DNA of 64,000 nucleotides, taken from assembly GCF_017114865.1 (NCBI RefSeq), contig NZ_JADEYH010000006.1, positions 148,367 to 212,366 of the forward strand. Direction: 5' to 3'. Below are positions 39,135 through 49,320 of the stretch, piece by piece. Numbering within the stretch: the stretch's first letter is position 1; every line of letters starts with the position of its first letter. The notes beneath the pieces are model-generated. The model did no database searches. It was not told the DNA's origin and saw only the letters and a list, made by a program, of their open reading frames with translations. The DNA is from Streptomyces verrucosisporus. GTDB lineage: Bacteria; Actinomycetota; Actinomycetes; Streptomycetales; Streptomycetaceae. Made by a program: the position numbers and the translations under genes.

Positions 39135-40009
39135 CGGGCGCGGGTGTGCTGGAGGTCCTGCGGCCGGGTGCGCTGACCACCGTGCAGGATCTGGGCCGGG
39201 TGGGCCTGGCCCATCTGGGGGTGCCGCGTTCGGGGGCGCTGGACTCCCCCGCCCACCGGCTCGCCAACCGCCTGGTGGGCAACGAGCCCGGTGCCGCGAC
39301 GCTGGAGACCACCCTCACCGGATGCGCGGTGCGCCCGGACCGGGCTGTGGTGGCGGCGGTGACCGGCGCTCCGTGCCCGGTGCGGCTCGACGGCCGGCCG
39401 GCGCCGTGGGGAGCGGCGGTACGGGTGCCGGGCGGGGCGGTGCTGGAGGTCGGTGCCGCGCGGGCCGGGGTGCGCAGCTATCTGGCCGTGGCCGGCGGCG
39501 TCGGCGTCGAGCCGGTGCTCGGCAGCCGCTCCACCGATCTGCTGTCCGGGCTCGGCCCGGCGCCGCTGTCAGCGGGGGCGCTGCTGCCTGTGGGGCCGGT
39601 GGCGGGGCCGGTGCCCTGGGCCGACGCGGTCGCCTCCGCCGCTCCGGGGCCGCCGTCGGGCGAGCTGGTGCTGCCGCTGGTGCCCGGGCCGCGCGAGGAC
39701 TGGTTCACCCCGGCCGCGCTGCGCGCGCTGGCCCGGGGGGTCTACCGGGTGTCCGCCGAGAGCAACCGCATCGGTCTGCGGACCGGGGGGCCCGCCCTGG
39801 AGAGGTCGGTGCGGGGCGAGCTGCCCAGCGAGGGCATGGTGGCGGGCGCGGTGCAGGTGCCGCCGGGCGGCGAGCCGATGGTCTTCCTCGCCGACCATCC
39901 GACCACGGGGGGCTATCCGGTGGTCGGCGTGGTGCCGCGGGAGGCGCTGGCGGCGGCGGCTCAGGCGGTGCCGGGGCTGCGGGTGCGCTTCGTCCCGCTG
40001 CGGCGCTGA
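39131..40009 (+). CDS. pxpC: 5-oxoprolinase subunit C
   Basis: A 292-residue protein of the PxpC/allophanate-hydrolase subunit 2 family. VQDLGRVGLAHLGVPRSGA, LANRLVGNEPGAATLE, then SNRIGLRTGGPAL, and LADHPTTGGYPVVGVV are typical. It completes the pxpABC set for 5-oxoproline recycling. The ATG overlaps the pxpB stop. Confidence 0.92.
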   Translation: MTGAGVLEVLRPGALTTVQDLGRVGLAHLGVPRSGALDSPAHRLANRLVGNEPGAATLETTLTGCAVRPDRAVVAAVTGAPCPVRLDGRPAPWGAAVRVPGGAVLEVGAARAGVRSYLAVAGGVGVEPVLGSRSTDLLSGLGPAPLSAGALLPVGPVAGPVPWADAVASAAPGPPSGELVLPLVPGPREDWFTPAALRALARGVYRVSAESNRIGLRTGGPALERSVRGELPSEGMVAGAVQVPPGGEPMVFLADHPTTGGYPVVGVVPREALAAAAQAVPGLRVRFVPLRR

Positions 40010-40063
40010 GCCCCGGCGCGGCGGGATGCGTCCGGCGACGCCCCGGGCCGCCCGCCCCGGATC

Positions 40064-40351
40064 TCAGCTTCCGGGCTCCCGGCCGGAGCCGGAGGCGTCC
40101 TCCTCCGCCCGCCGGGCCTTGCCGGAGGCGTCCTCCTCGGCCTCGACGCCCTTGAGCGGTTCGCCCTCGACGGTGCCGCCGCCGGAGAAGCCCTCGGCGG
40201 CGCTCGCCGTGCCGGGGACGGTGCGGTGCTCCATCGGCGTCTCCCGGCCGGAGTGGGCTCCGGGGCCCCGGTCGGCCGGGTCGGTGCGGCGCCCGGCCCC
40301 GTGGCCGTGCTCGCCCTCGCCCTGCTCCTGGTGCCTGTTCGTCTCGCCCAT
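40064..40351 (-). CDS. Small hydrophilic hypothetical protein
   Basis: A 95-residue highly charged protein with no hydrophobic segment and no family I know. AEEDASG occurs twice ten residues or so apart near the C-terminus. GAGGA stands 8 bp before the ATG at 40351, and codon use is in keeping with its neighbours. It lies 121 bp after the phosphatase gene in the same direction. It is probably intrinsically disordered. A real gene is likely but not certain. Confidence 0.5.
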   Translation of the reverse strand: MGETNRHQEQGEGEHGHGAGRRTDPADRGPGAHSGRETPMEHRTVPGTASAAEGFSGGGTVEGEPLKGVEAEEDASGKARRAEEDASGSGREPGS

Positions 40352-40472
40352 GACCGTCGTCCTCACCGTGTGTCGCGTTCGGGTGCACGGCGCAGGTACC
40401 CGGTGCGCGGGAGCGGAAACGGCGGGCCGGCGGCAGCGGGAACGGCCGGGCGCCAGGACCTGGAGGGCCTGG

Positions 40473-43007
40473 TCAGCGCATCCGGACGCCGACGACGCAG
40501 GTGTCGTCGTCGGTGTCGGAGTTGCTGTGGGTCAGCAGGCGGTCGAGCTGCTTGTCCAGGGTGGCGCCGGAGTCCCGGGCGAGGGCCATGAGCTGGTCCA
40601 GGGACTCCTGCAGGGAGCGGTCCCGGCGCTCGATGAGGCCGTCGGTGTACATCAGCAGCATGTCGCCGGTCTCCAGCGCCAGTTTCTCCTCCTCGTAGCC
40701 GGCCTCCGCGATGGCGCCGAGCAGGAGTCCGCCGACCAGCGGCAGCGTGGCGGCCTCCCCCCGGCGCACCAGGACCGGCGGCGGGTGGCCGGCCCGGGCC
40801 CAGCGCAGTGTCCGGGTGTCCGGGTCGTACAGGCCGCAGACGGCGGTGGCGGTGACGTTCTCGGTGAGGTGGTGGGCGACGGTGTTGAGCCAGGCCAGTA
40901 TCTGGGCGGGTCCGGCTCCGGTGGTGGCCAGACCGCGCAGGGCGTTGCGCAGGACGACCATGCCGGTGGCCGCCTCGATGCCGTGGCCGGCCACGTCGCC
41001 GACGGAGAGCAGCACCTGGCCGGACGGCAGGACGACGGCGTCGTACCAGTCACCGCCGACCAGGTGGTCCTTCTCGGCGGGGCGGTAGCGCACCGCGATG
41101 TCCAGCCCTCCGGCGTCGATGGGGCCCCGGGTGGGCGGCATGATGGCGCGCTGGAGCTGGAGGGTCATGCGGTTGCGCTCGGCGGCCTGCTGCTCGGTCT
41201 GGGCCAGCTGGTCGCGGGTGGCGCCCAGCGCGACCTCCGTCCAGTGCTGTGCGGAGACGTCCTGGTAGGCGCCGCGCACCGCGACCAGCCGGCCCCCCTC
41301 GTCGAGGGCCGGTTCGGCGACCACGCGGATGTGCCGCACGATCCCGTCGGTCCGCTGGAGGCGGAAGGCCGTGGTGGCGGGGCGGCGGTGGTGCAGCAGG
41401 GTGCGCAGGAAGCGCCCGATGGCGGCCTCGTCGTCGGCGTGGGTGTGGGCGGGAAGCTGTTCCAGGGGGATCGGCGCGGCGGTGGGCGGCAGTCCGTGGA
41501 GGGCGAAGAGCTGGCTGTTCCAGACGATCTCGCCGGTGACCAGGTTCTCCTCGAAGCCGCCGATGCGGCCCAGGCGCTGGGCGTGCTGGAGCACGCTCGC
41601 CAGCCGTGCCGCCTCGTCCTGGACGCGCCAGATGAGCAGGACGTTCTCGCCGTGGCGGCTGATGCTGACGGCCGCCTCCACCGTCAGCGGCACCTGGCCG
41701 ACCAGGGCGCGCAGCACCATCCGTTCGGCGCGGAACGGCTCGCCGGTGGCGTGGACGTGCTCGATCCTCTCGTACAGGCCGCTCTCGCCCACCGCCATCG
41801 GGTAGGCCTCCAGCAGCAGCGATCCGGCGACGGCGCCGCGCGGACGGCCCGCCGGGTCGACGAAGTGGGCGCTGACGTGGTGGATGCGGAAGTCGGCGAG
41901 CCGGCCCTCGGCGTCCGGCTGGGGCACCAGCACCAGGGCCGGGTCCAGCAGGCCGTCGGCGAAGTCCACCAGTTCCGAGGCACCCGGGCGCCGTGCCTGG
42001 AGGACATCCCCCGCCTCCATCGCGCTCCCCGCGCGGCTGTCCAGGGTGTGGGCGCACAGTTCGGCCAGGGCCTCGATCTGCCGCTGGACCTGCGGGGGCT
42101 GCGGTTCCAGCGGGCCGGGCCAGCAGATCTCCAGGACGCCCAGGATGCGGCCGCCGTTGTCGGCGGGGACCGTGACCCGGCATCCCCGGGGCGCCTGACC
42201 GCGGCCCAGGGTGGGCAGCCCGGACTCGGCGGGGGAGGCGAACCACACGGGGCGGCGCTCGGTGAGGGCCCGGCGGGCGAGGGTGGCCACCCCCGGCGGT
42301 ACGTAGTGCCACCGCGCGGCCTCCTCGGCCGCGTAGCCCGCGAAGCCGGCCAGGGTCAGGGAGGCGTCGGTGCCGGCGGCCCAGATGGCCACCGCCACGG
42401 CGCCCAGGGGGGTCAGCGCGTGCTCCAGCAGGGATTCGGCGACCGCCTGGGTGTCGTCGGCGGCCAGTGCGCCGCTCTCCGCGGTACGCAGCCGCACCGA
42501 CAGCGAGGGGGTCTGCCCGCCGTCCTCGCACCGGCCGCCCTCCCGGTCCCCGTGACCGCCGTCGCCTTCTCCCGCCCTGGCCAGGAACTCGCGGGCCGCC
42601 TCGGTGACCCGGTCGTGGGCGGCCTGGTCGATGAGGTCGGCGGCCAGCTCCAGCCGGGAGAGGCCTGCCTGGTCGGCGAGGGTGTCCAGTTGCCTGGCGG
42701 CCTGCGCCGGGCCGCAGCCCAGCCGCTCGACCAGGATGCCCTTGGCCATCTCGATCAGGGCGCGGCCCTCGGCCGCCGCGTGGGCCTCGCGCACCTCGCG
42801 GCGCAGCCGCTCGACGGTGGCGGCCAGTCTGCCGACGCGGGCGTCCGCGCCGTCGCGCGGCGGGGCCCCGTCGTACTCCCCGCGCTCGTACACCCTGCCC
42901 TCGTACGGCTGCCGCACGGACGGTGCCGGGGCCGCCGCTTCCCGCGCCGGGGCAGCGCTGGGCGGTCCATCCTCGGGGACGGACTCGTCCGGCCGCTGGG
43001 TATGCAC
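40473..43007 (-). CDS. Multidomain PP2C (SpoIIE-type) phosphatase with ANTAR, GAF and PAS domains
   Basis: An 844-residue signalling phosphatase. An ANTAR-like helical segment (LIEMAKGILVERLGCGPAQA) lies near residue 85. A GAF domain follows (WYVPPG region), then PAS-like segments (IGGFEENLVTGEIVWNSQLF). The SpoIIE/PP2C domain begins near 615 with VGGDWYDAV, GDVAGHGIEAA, then GHPPPVLV and YTDGLIERR. Such proteins dephosphorylate anti-anti-sigma factors. An ANTAR domain, normally RNA-binding, at the head of a PP2C is unusual. The GTG at 43007 has AGGAG at 7 bp. It follows the HAMP-repeat kinase by 47 bp, so they form one operon. Confidence 0.87.
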   Translation of the reverse strand: MHTQRPDESVPEDGPPSAAPAREAAAPAPSVRQPYEGRVYERGEYDGAPPRDGADARVGRLAATVERLRREVREAHAAAEGRALIEMAKGILVERLGCGPAQAARQLDTLADQAGLSRLELAADLIDQAAHDRVTEAAREFLARAGEGDGGHGDREGGRCEDGGQTPSLSVRLRTAESGALAADDTQAVAESLLEHALTPLGAVAVAIWAAGTDASLTLAGFAGYAAEEAARWHYVPPGVATLARRALTERRPVWFASPAESGLPTLGRGQAPRGCRVTVPADNGGRILGVLEICWPGPLEPQPPQVQRQIEALAELCAHTLDSRAGSAMEAGDVLQARRPGASELVDFADGLLDPALVLVPQPDAEGRLADFRIHHVSAHFVDPAGRPRGAVAGSLLLEAYPMAVGESGLYERIEHVHATGEPFRAERMVLRALVGQVPLTVEAAVSISRHGENVLLIWRVQDEAARLASVLQHAQRLGRIGGFEENLVTGEIVWNSQLFALHGLPPTAAPIPLEQLPAHTHADDEAAIGRFLRTLLHHRRPATTAFRLQRTDGIVRHIRVVAEPALDEGGRLVAVRGAYQDVSAQHWTEVALGATRDQLAQTEQQAAERNRMTLQLQRAIMPPTRGPIDAGGLDIAVRYRPAEKDHLVGGDWYDAVVLPSGQVLLSVGDVAGHGIEAATGMVVLRNALRGLATTGAGPAQILAWLNTVAHHLTENVTATAVCGLYDPDTRTLRWARAGHPPPVLVRRGEAATLPLVGGLLLGAIAEAGYEEEKLALETGDMLLMYTDGLIERRDRSLQESLDQLMALARDSGATLDKQLDRLLTHSNSDTDDDTCVVGVRMR

Positions 43008-43054
43008 TGCGCTGCTCCTCGGAAGAGGTGGTCGGCTGGCGGGCGGGGCCCGGA

Positions 43055-46000
43055 CTACGCGTCCAGGCAGCGGCGGATGCACGCGACGAGGTCGCGGGCG
43101 TCCAGCGGCTTGGTCACGTAGTCGGTCGCTCCGGCGGCGATGCTCTTCTCCCGGTCTCCGGGCATCGCCTTGGCCGTCACCGCGATGACGGGCAGACCGG
43201 CGTACTCGGGCATGGCCCGGATCGCCGCCGTCGCGGCGTAGCCGTCCATCTCCGGCATCATCACGTCCATCAGCACCACGTCGACGCCGGGGTGGGCGGT
43301 GAGGGTCTCGATGCCCTTGCGGCCGTTGTCGGCGTGCAGGACGTGCATTCCGTGGAGTTCCAGGATGCCGGTGAGGGCGTAGACGTTGCGCGCGTCGTCG
43401 TCGACGACCAGCACCGTGCGGCCCGCCAGGGAGCCGTCCGCCTCCTCGGGCCGAGCCGCCGGCTCGGCACTCTCCTCGGTGCGCACCAGCGGGAGCACGT
43501 CGCCCGGCCCCTCGGCTGTCAGGTGCAGCGCGATGCGCTCGCGCAGCTCGTCCAGGCCGAAGAGCAGCTCCATCGGCCGGCTGCCGGCGCGGGAGCGCAG
43601 GGCGCGCTCCCGCGCCGGGTCCGGACGCCGGTTGTTGTGCGCTAGGACCGGGACCCGGCGCAGGGCCGCGTCGCCGTCCATGGCCTCCAGGAAGCCCATG
43701 GCCGCCTCGTCGGGCATGTCGAGCTGGAGCACCACGCAGTGGCAGGCCTCCGCGGCGAGCGCGGCGGCGGCCTCCTGCGCCCCGACCGCGGTGACGACCT
43801 CCACGGGGCCGCGCGGGTCGCCCGTGTCCCCGGCGCCCTCGGCAAGGTCCGCCACGGCGTTCTCCGCCACCAGGGAGAGCAGGCCGCGGGGACGGTCCTC
43901 GATCACCAGCAGCCGCCGCTTGCGCGGCCGCTGCGGCTCGGCGGGCGGTTCCTGGACTGTGCCGGGCCCGGCCCCCTCCTGGGCCCCGGCCCGGGGGGAG
44001 GCGTCCGGCGCGGCGGTGAAGTCGGGCCGTGCCACGGGCAGGTAGAGGGTGAAGGCGCTGCCCTGCGCGGGGGCGCTCTCGGCGGTGATGGCGCCGCCCA
44101 GCAGATAGGCGATCTCACGGCTGATGGACAGGCCCAGTCCGGTGCCGCCGTACTTGCGGCTGGTGGTCCCGTCCGCCTGCTGGAAGGCGCCGAAGATGGT
44201 CTCCAGCTGCTGTTCGGGGATGCCGATGCCGGTGTCCTCCACCCGGAAGGCGACGGCCGAGCCGTGCAGCCGGACGGTGGGGGGCAGCTCGTCCGGGGCG
44301 ACCGGTCCGATCCTCAGGGCCACACCGCCGGACTCGGTGAACTTCACCGCGTTGGACAGCAGGTTGCGCAGCACCTGCCGCAGCCGGGAGTCGTCGGTGA
44401 ACAGGTCGACGGGGACGCCGGGCGCGGTGGTGATCGTGAAGCCGAGGCTCTTCTGGGTGGTGAGCGGCCGGAAGGTGGCCTCGACGTAGTCCAGCAGGCC
44501 GCGCAGGGGTACGCGCTCGGGGTTGATGTCCATCTTGCCGGCCTCGACCTTGGACAGGTCCAGGATGTCGTTGATCAGCTGGAGCAGGTCGGATCCGGCG
44601 GAGTGGATGATGCCCGCGTACTCGACCTGTTTGGGTGTGAGGTTGCGGGTCGGGTTCTGCGCCAGGAGCTGGGCGAGGATCAGCAGGCTGTTGAGCGGGG
44701 TGCGCAGCTCGTGGCTCATGTTGGCCAGGAACTCCGACTTGTACTTCGAGGCCAGTGCCAGCTGCTGGGCGCGGTCCTCCAGTTCCTGCCGCGCCTGCTC
44801 GATCTCCAGGTTCTTGGTCTCGATGTCGCGGTTCTGGGAGGCCAGGAGGGCCGCTTTCTCCTCCAGTTCGGCGTTGGAGCGCTGCAGTTCGTCCTGCTGG
44901 ACCTGGAGTTCCTCGGAGCGCTCCTGGAGTTCGGCGGCCAGGCGCTGGGACTCGGCCAGCAGCTCGTCGGTGCGGGCGTTGGCGACGATGGTGTTGACGT
45001 TGACGCCGACGGTCTCCATGAGCCGGCCCAGGAAGTCCTGGTGGAGCGCGGTGAAGGGGGTGACCGAGGCCAGCTCGATGACGCCGAGCACCTGGTCCTC
45101 GGCCGTGATCGGCAGGACGATCAGGCTGGTGGGCTCGGCGGCGCCCAGGCCGGAGGAGACGGTGACGTAGCCGGCGGGCAGGTCGTCGACGGTGATGGCG
45201 CGGCGGCTGCGGGCGGCCTGGCCGACCAGGGACTGGCCGAGCCTGAAGCGCGGCGGCTCGGCTCCTACGGCCGCCGCGGGGTGGCCGTAGGAGCCGACCA
45301 GGCGCAGCTCGGTGCCCTCGTCGTCGTCCTCGGCGAGGTGGAAGGCGCCGTACTGGGCGCCGACGAGCGGGGTGAGCTCGTCCATGATCAGCTCGGCGAC
45401 GACGGCGAGGTCTCGGTGGCCCTGCATCAGGCCCGAGATGCGGGCGAGGTTGGTCTTGAGCCAGTCCTGTTCCTGGTTGGCCCGGGTGGTCTCGCGCAGG
45501 GACTGGACCATGAAGTTGACGTTGTCCTTGAGGTCGGCGACCTCTCCGGAGGCGTCCACGGTGATCGAGCGGGTCAGGTCGCCCTCGGCGACGGCGCCGG
45601 TGACCTCGGCGATGGCGCGGACCTGGCGGGTGAGGTTCCCGGCCAGCTCGTTGACGTTCTCCGTCAGGCGCTTCCAGGTGCCGGATACGCCCTCGACCTC
45701 GGCCTGGCCGCCCAGGCGCCCCTCGCTGCCGACCTCGCGGGCCACCCGGGTTACCTCCGCGGCGAAGGCGGAGAGCTGGTCGACCATGGTGTTGATGGTG
45801 GTCTTCAGCTCCAGGATCTCCCCGCGCGCGTCGACGTCGATCTTGCGGGTGAGGTCGCCGCGCGCGACGGCGGTGGTGACCTGGGCGATGTTGCGGACCT
45901 GCCCGGTCAGGTTGTTCGCCATCGAGTTGACGTTGTCGGTCAGGTCCTTCCAGGTGCCCGCCACGCCCGGCACCCTGGCCTGGCCGCCGAGGATGCCCTC

Positions 46001-47092
46001 GGTGCCCACCTCGCGCGCCACCCGCGTGACCTCGTCGGCGAAGGCGGAGAGCGTGTCGACCATCGTGTTGATGACGTCGGCGAGGGCGGCGACCTCGCCC
46101 TTGGCCTCGACGGTGATCTTCTGCGACAGGTCGCCGCGCGCGACGGCGGTGGCGACCTGGGCGATGGAGCGCACCTGCCCGGTCAGGTTGGAGGCCATCA
46201 CGTTGACGGAGTCGGTCAGGTCCTTCCAGGTGCCGGAGGCTCCGCGCACCGCGGCCTGGCCGCCGAGCTTGCCCTCCGTGCCCACCTCGCGCGCCACCCG
46301 CGTGACCTCGTCGGCGAACGCCGAGAGCTGGTCGACCATCGTGTTGATGGTCTCCTTCAGCTCCAGGATCTCCCCGCGCGCGTCCACCCGGATCTTCTGC
46401 GACAGGTCCCCCTTGGCGACCGCGGTGGCGACCTGGGCGATGGAGCGCACCTGTCCGGTCAGGTTCCCGGCCATGAAGTTGACCGAGTCGGTCAGATCCC
46501 GCCAGGTTCCGGAGACGCCCTTGACGTCCGCCTGGCCGCCGAGCTTGCCTTCCGTGCCCACCTCGCGCGCCACCCGCGTGACCTCGTCGGCGAACGCCGA
46601 GAGCTGGTCGACCATCGTGTTGATGGTCTCCTTCAGCTCCAGGATCTCCCCGCGCGCGTCCACCCGGATCTTCTGCGACAGGTCCCCCTTGGCGACCGCG
46701 GTGGTCACCTGGGCGATGGAGCGGACCTGGGTGGTGAGGTTGCCGGCCATGAAGTTGACCGAGTCGGTCAGATCGCGCCAGGCCCCGCCGGCGCCGGGTA
46801 CCTGGGCCTGGCCGCCCAGGCGCCCCTCGCTGCCGACCTCGCGGGAGACGCGGGTCACCTCGGAGGTGAACAGCGACAGCTGGTCCACCATGCCGTTGAA
46901 GACCGTGGCGATCTCGCCGAGGACTCCGTCGGCGCCGTCCGGCAGCCGGGTGCCGAAGTCGCCGTCCCGGACCGCCGTCAGGCCGGCCAGGAGCCGCCTC
47001 AGCTCCCGCTCCCCCGCCTTGCCGGCGCTCCGGCCGCGGGCGGTCCTGCCGCGTTCCTCAGGGCGTGGCTCGCCAACCGTGGTGTCAGCCAT
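43055..47092 (-). CDS. Nik1-like soluble hybrid histidine kinase with six HAMP units and two receiver domains
   Basis: A 1345-residue cytosolic kinase without membrane spans. Six HAMP units of 92 residues cover about residues 30-560, each with a version of [23 protein letters not shown] domain follows, then a coiled coil, HisKA ([16 protein letters not shown]) and HATPase with [13 protein letters not shown]. Two receivers end the protein. The first looks degenerate. The second is canonical, with [20 protein letters not shown] and VTAKA. Poly-HAMP order is the hallmark of fungal group III Nik1 kinases, which sense osmotic stress. The phosphatase gene follows in the same operon. Confidence 0.92.
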   Translation of the reverse strand: MADTTVGEPRPEERGRTARGRSAGKAGERELRRLLAGLTAVRDGDFGTRLPDGADGVLGEIATVFNGMVDQLSLFTSEVTRVSREVGSEGRLGGQAQVPGAGGAWRDLTDSVNFMAGNLTTQVRSIAQVTTAVAKGDLSQKIRVDARGEILELKETINTMVDQLSAFADEVTRVAREVGTEGKLGGQADVKGVSGTWRDLTDSVNFMAGNLTGQVRSIAQVATAVAKGDLSQKIRVDARGEILELKETINTMVDQLSAFADEVTRVAREVGTEGKLGGQAAVRGASGTWKDLTDSVNVMASNLTGQVRSIAQVATAVARGDLSQKITVEAKGEVAALADVINTMVDTLSAFADEVTRVAREVGTEGILGGQARVPGVAGTWKDLTDNVNSMANNLTGQVRNIAQVTTAVARGDLTRKIDVDARGEILELKTTINTMVDQLSAFAAEVTRVAREVGSEGRLGGQAEVEGVSGTWKRLTENVNELAGNLTRQVRAIAEVTGAVAEGDLTRSITVDASGEVADLKDNVNFMVQSLRETTRANQEQDWLKTNLARISGLMQGHRDLAVVAELIMDELTPLVGAQYGAFHLAEDDDEGTELRLVGSYGHPAAAVGAEPPRFRLGQSLVGQAARSRRAITVDDLPAGYVTVSSGLGAAEPTSLIVLPITAEDQVLGVIELASVTPFTALHQDFLGRLMETVGVNVNTIVANARTDELLAESQRLAAELQERSEELQVQQDELQRSNAELEEKAALLASQNRDIETKNLEIEQARQELEDRAQQLALASKYKSEFLANMSHELRTPLNSLLILAQLLAQNPTRNLTPKQVEYAGIIHSAGSDLLQLINDILDLSKVEAGKMDINPERVPLRGLLDYVEATFRPLTTQKSLGFTITTAPGVPVDLFTDDSRLRQVLRNLLSNAVKFTESGGVALRIGPVAPDELPPTVRLHGSAVAFRVEDTGIGIPEQQLETIFGAFQQADGTTSRKYGGTGLGLSISREIAYLLGGAITAESAPAQGSAFTLYLPVARPDFTAAPDASPRAGAQEGAGPGTVQEPPAEPQRPRKRRLLVIEDRPRGLLSLVAENAVADLAEGAGDTGDPRGPVEVVTAVGAQEAAAALAAEACHCVVLQLDMPDEAAMGFLEAMDGDAALRRVPVLAHNNRRPDPARERALRSRAGSRPMELLFGLDELRERIALHLTAEGPGDVLPLVRTEESAEPAARPEEADGSLAGRTVLVVDDDARNVYALTGILELHGMHVLHADNGRKGIETLTAHPGVDVVLMDVMMPEMDGYAATAAIRAMPEYAGLPVIAVTAKAMPGDREKSIAAGATDYVTKPLDARDLVACIRRCLDA
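46275..46428 (-). repeat. HAMP-unit repeat, copy A (identical to 46551-46704)
   Basis: This 154-bp stretch is identical base for base to the segment exactly 276 bp further on, the length of one HAMP unit. Identity at third positions shows recent duplication or gene conversion rather than protein-level constraint alone. Confidence 0.85.
46551..46704 (-). repeat. HAMP-unit repeat, copy B
   Basis: This is the second copy of the 154-bp identical segment. The identity ends at one base difference on each side (46428/46705 and just before 46275/46551). Confidence 0.85.
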
Positions 47093-47198
47093 GTCCGCCG
47101 TCGCTCCGCTCGTCCGCCACAGGGTTCGTCACGTGCCGTGCTCCTCCGGTCGCATCCGGACGGGCAGGCGGTGTGTTCACACCACGTTCACAGGCCGT

Positions 47199-47222
47199 CA
47201 CGTTTGTCATCCGACAAACGTG
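47199..47222. promoter_or_regulatory. Inverted repeat upstream of the hybrid kinase gene
   Basis: CACGTTTGTC-atcc-GACAAACGTG has perfect 10-bp arms. It lies in the 326-bp gap 47093-47418, about 107 bp upstream of the kinase ATG. The region around it is AT-richer than the flanks, as a promoter would be. It is a probable operator for an unknown regulator. No gene is seen in the gap. Confidence 0.55.
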
Positions 47223-47418
47223 CGGACACGGTGAGATTACCCCACCGCGGGACGGTCACCGAATCTCCGCCTTTGCGAACACCCGCGGACATCTCGGAGG
47301 TTGAGCGTTCAGGCGGTACGACGGTCGCCGGTCGCGGGCGGCGGCCCGCCGCGGGGCTCGCGGGCGGCCGGAAGAGCGCGGCGCGGGCCGGCTCCGCCGC
47401 CGGCCCGCGCCGCACGGC

Positions 47419-47550
47419 TCAGATCAGGCTCCGTCCGTCGCGGCGGGCCTCGGCCCACTCGCAGTAGAACGCGCGGCCGACCACGAACAGGACGACGGCC
47501 ACGATGACGGGCCATATCAGGATGTACGTACTCAGGGCGATGGTGCTCAC
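47419..47550 (-). CDS. Putative transporter small subunit (43 residues)
   Basis: A short gene that I read from the minus strand. The protein starts VSTIALSTYILIWPVIVAVV, continues as one transmembrane helix, and ends in the charged tail EWAEARRDGRSLI. GAGGAGGAGG precedes the GTG at 47550. The pattern of one helix, then REWxEARRDGR and a short tail, matches the tiny partner proteins found with sodium symporters (MetS-like small subunits). It lies 33 bp after the symporter gene in the same direction and is probably a subunit of it. Confidence 0.8.
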   Translation of the reverse strand: MSTIALSTYILIWPVIVAVVLFVVGRAFYCEWAEARRDGRSLI

Positions 47551-47583
47551 CGCGCCTCCTCCTCGCTCACTCGCTCGCTCGCC

Positions 47584-49320
47584 TCACTTGGTGCTTCCGG
47601 CGGGTTCGGGCTCGCCGTCGCCGTCGCCCGTCTGCCGCGGGACGGCGGCGGCCGCGCCTCCGGCGTTCCCCGTGCCGTCGGTGTCACCGTCGTCGAAGTC
47701 GCCGGTGCGCCGGGCGATGAGGGCGAAGTCGAACCTCTCGCCGCTGCCCGCGGACATCGCCCAGCAGATGACGGTGCTCACGGAGTAGGCGACGAGGGAG
47801 CCGGACAGCGTCGCGTACTCGTGCAGGGATCCGATGGCGAACGGGGCGGCGGCCGCCGCCGACAGCACACCGGTGATCTTCGCGGCGCGGAGCCCGAGGA
47901 AGCCGAACACCATCAGGCCGAGGACCACGCCGATCCCGATGACGGAGAGCACGTCCACGGCGATGCCGGTGACGCCGTCCATGGGGATCCAGCCGAAGCG
48001 GACCGGCAGGAACACCGCGAGCGCCGCGATGACCGAGGTGGTGAACGCCTTGTTGGTGACCTTGTCCCAGTAGAAGCTGGCCAGCACCGGGAAGACCAGC
48101 GCCCCCCACAGCGCGCCGACGAAGACCAGCAGGTCGAGGATGTTCAGCTGGAGGCTGGCGAAGGCCACTGCCGCGGCGGTGGCCACCACCATCGTGATGC
48201 GGCCGACCAGCAGCATCGTCTTCGGGTTCGCCTTCTCCTTGCCCGCCACGTTCTGGCCGTAGACGTCGGCCATCATGATCGAGGAGAGGGCCGACAGGTC
48301 GGAGTCGGCGGTGGAGGAGAGCGCGCCGACGATCATGAGGAAGAACACCGCCAGCAGCACCGGCGGCAGGTAGTCGGCGGCCATCTCGGGGATGAGGTTG
48401 TTCACGTCGCCGCCGGTCGGCTCGAAGCCCAGGTAGAGGGCGAGCACGCCGAGCATGCCGACGCCGATCACCATGGCGCCGTACCCGACGGTCGCGGTGA
48501 CGAAGGTCGGCTTGATCAGGTCCTGCCGCACGGCGAAGAGGCGCTGCGCGATGGTCTGGTTGCCGATGGCGTAGGCCAGCACCGCGGCGATGTAGGGGGC
48601 GCCCTGGTTCATGAAGGCGTCACTGGAGAAGAAGTCGCCCTGCTGGGCGGTCAGGTTCGCCGCCCCGGTCTCGAACGCCGCCGGGAAGCCGGCCGCGAAG
48701 AAGATGACCGGGACGAGCACGGCCACCGCCCCGAGCATCGCGACGACCTGCACGAAGTCGGTCAGCACGGAGGCGCGGAAACCGGACCACAGGGTGTAGA
48801 GCAGCACGCCCGCGGCCACCGCGAAGACGCCCTGGATGAAGTTGAGCGGCGACAGCATCGAGATCAGCACGCCGCCGGCGATGAAGTTCGACATCAGGCT
48901 GATGAGGCTGCCGACGAGGTTGGAGCCGGCGAGCATCAGCTGGCTGGAGCGGCCGTGCCGTGCGTACATGACCTCGGCCAGCGTGTGCGCCTTGGGGGCG
49001 ACGGCCCGGATGCGCTTGCCGAAGGGGTAGATGAACAGGATCATCAGGGCACCCCAGAGCCCGTAGTGGATGGGGCCCGATATGCCGTAGGTGTAGCCCG
49101 ACGTCGCCGAGGCGTACATCGAGGACGCCCAGATCCACGTCGCCGTCATGCTGGCGGCGGAGATCCCGAAGCCGATGTTGTGGCCGGCCGTCATGTATCC
49201 GTCGGCGTTCTCCTTCCTCTTCCCGATGCGGGTCGAGATCAGGAAGGTCCCTCCATAGAAGAGGACCAGCAGACCGAGTACCACCACGGCGCCGAACTGG
49301 GCTGTCTCCACCCCGTCCAC
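47584..49320 (-). CDS. Sodium:solute symporter (SSS family)
   Basis: A 578-residue permease with about 13-14 membrane spans. GYMTAGHNIGFGISAASMTA and later GALSSTADSDLSALSSIMMADVY are typical of SSS carriers, the latter holding the sodium-site serines. The GTG at 49320 has AAGGAGG at 8 bp. It cannot be assigned to a substrate. Urea, polyamine and amino-acid carriers all occur in the family. The small subunit follows at 47419-47550. Confidence 0.9.
   Translation of the reverse strand: MDGVETAQFGAVVVLGLLVLFYGGTFLISTRIGKRKENADGYMTAGHNIGFGISAASMTATWIWASSMYASATSGYTYGISGPIHYGLWGALMILFIYPFGKRIRAVAPKAHTLAEVMYARHGRSSQLMLAGSNLVGSLISLMSNFIAGGVLISMLSPLNFIQGVFAVAAGVLLYTLWSGFRASVLTDFVQVVAMLGAVAVLVPVIFFAAGFPAAFETGAANLTAQQGDFFSSDAFMNQGAPYIAAVLAYAIGNQTIAQRLFAVRQDLIKPTFVTATVGYGAMVIGVGMLGVLALYLGFEPTGGDVNNLIPEMAADYLPPVLLAVFFLMIVGALSSTADSDLSALSSIMMADVYGQNVAGKEKANPKTMLLVGRITMVVATAAAVAFASLQLNILDLLVFVGALWGALVFPVLASFYWDKVTNKAFTTSVIAALAVFLPVRFGWIPMDGVTGIAVDVLSVIGIGVVLGLMVFGFLGLRAAKITGVLSAAAAAPFAIGSLHEYATLSGSLVAYSVSTVICWAMSAGSGERFDFALIARRTGDFDDGDTDGTGNAGGAAAAVPRQTGDGDGEPEPAGSTK

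Noticed and set aside
43739..47467. A very long plus-strand frame opposite the hybrid kinase
   Set aside because: It mirrors the HAMP repeats of the kinase on the other strand and has no family motif, so it is a high-G+C shadow.
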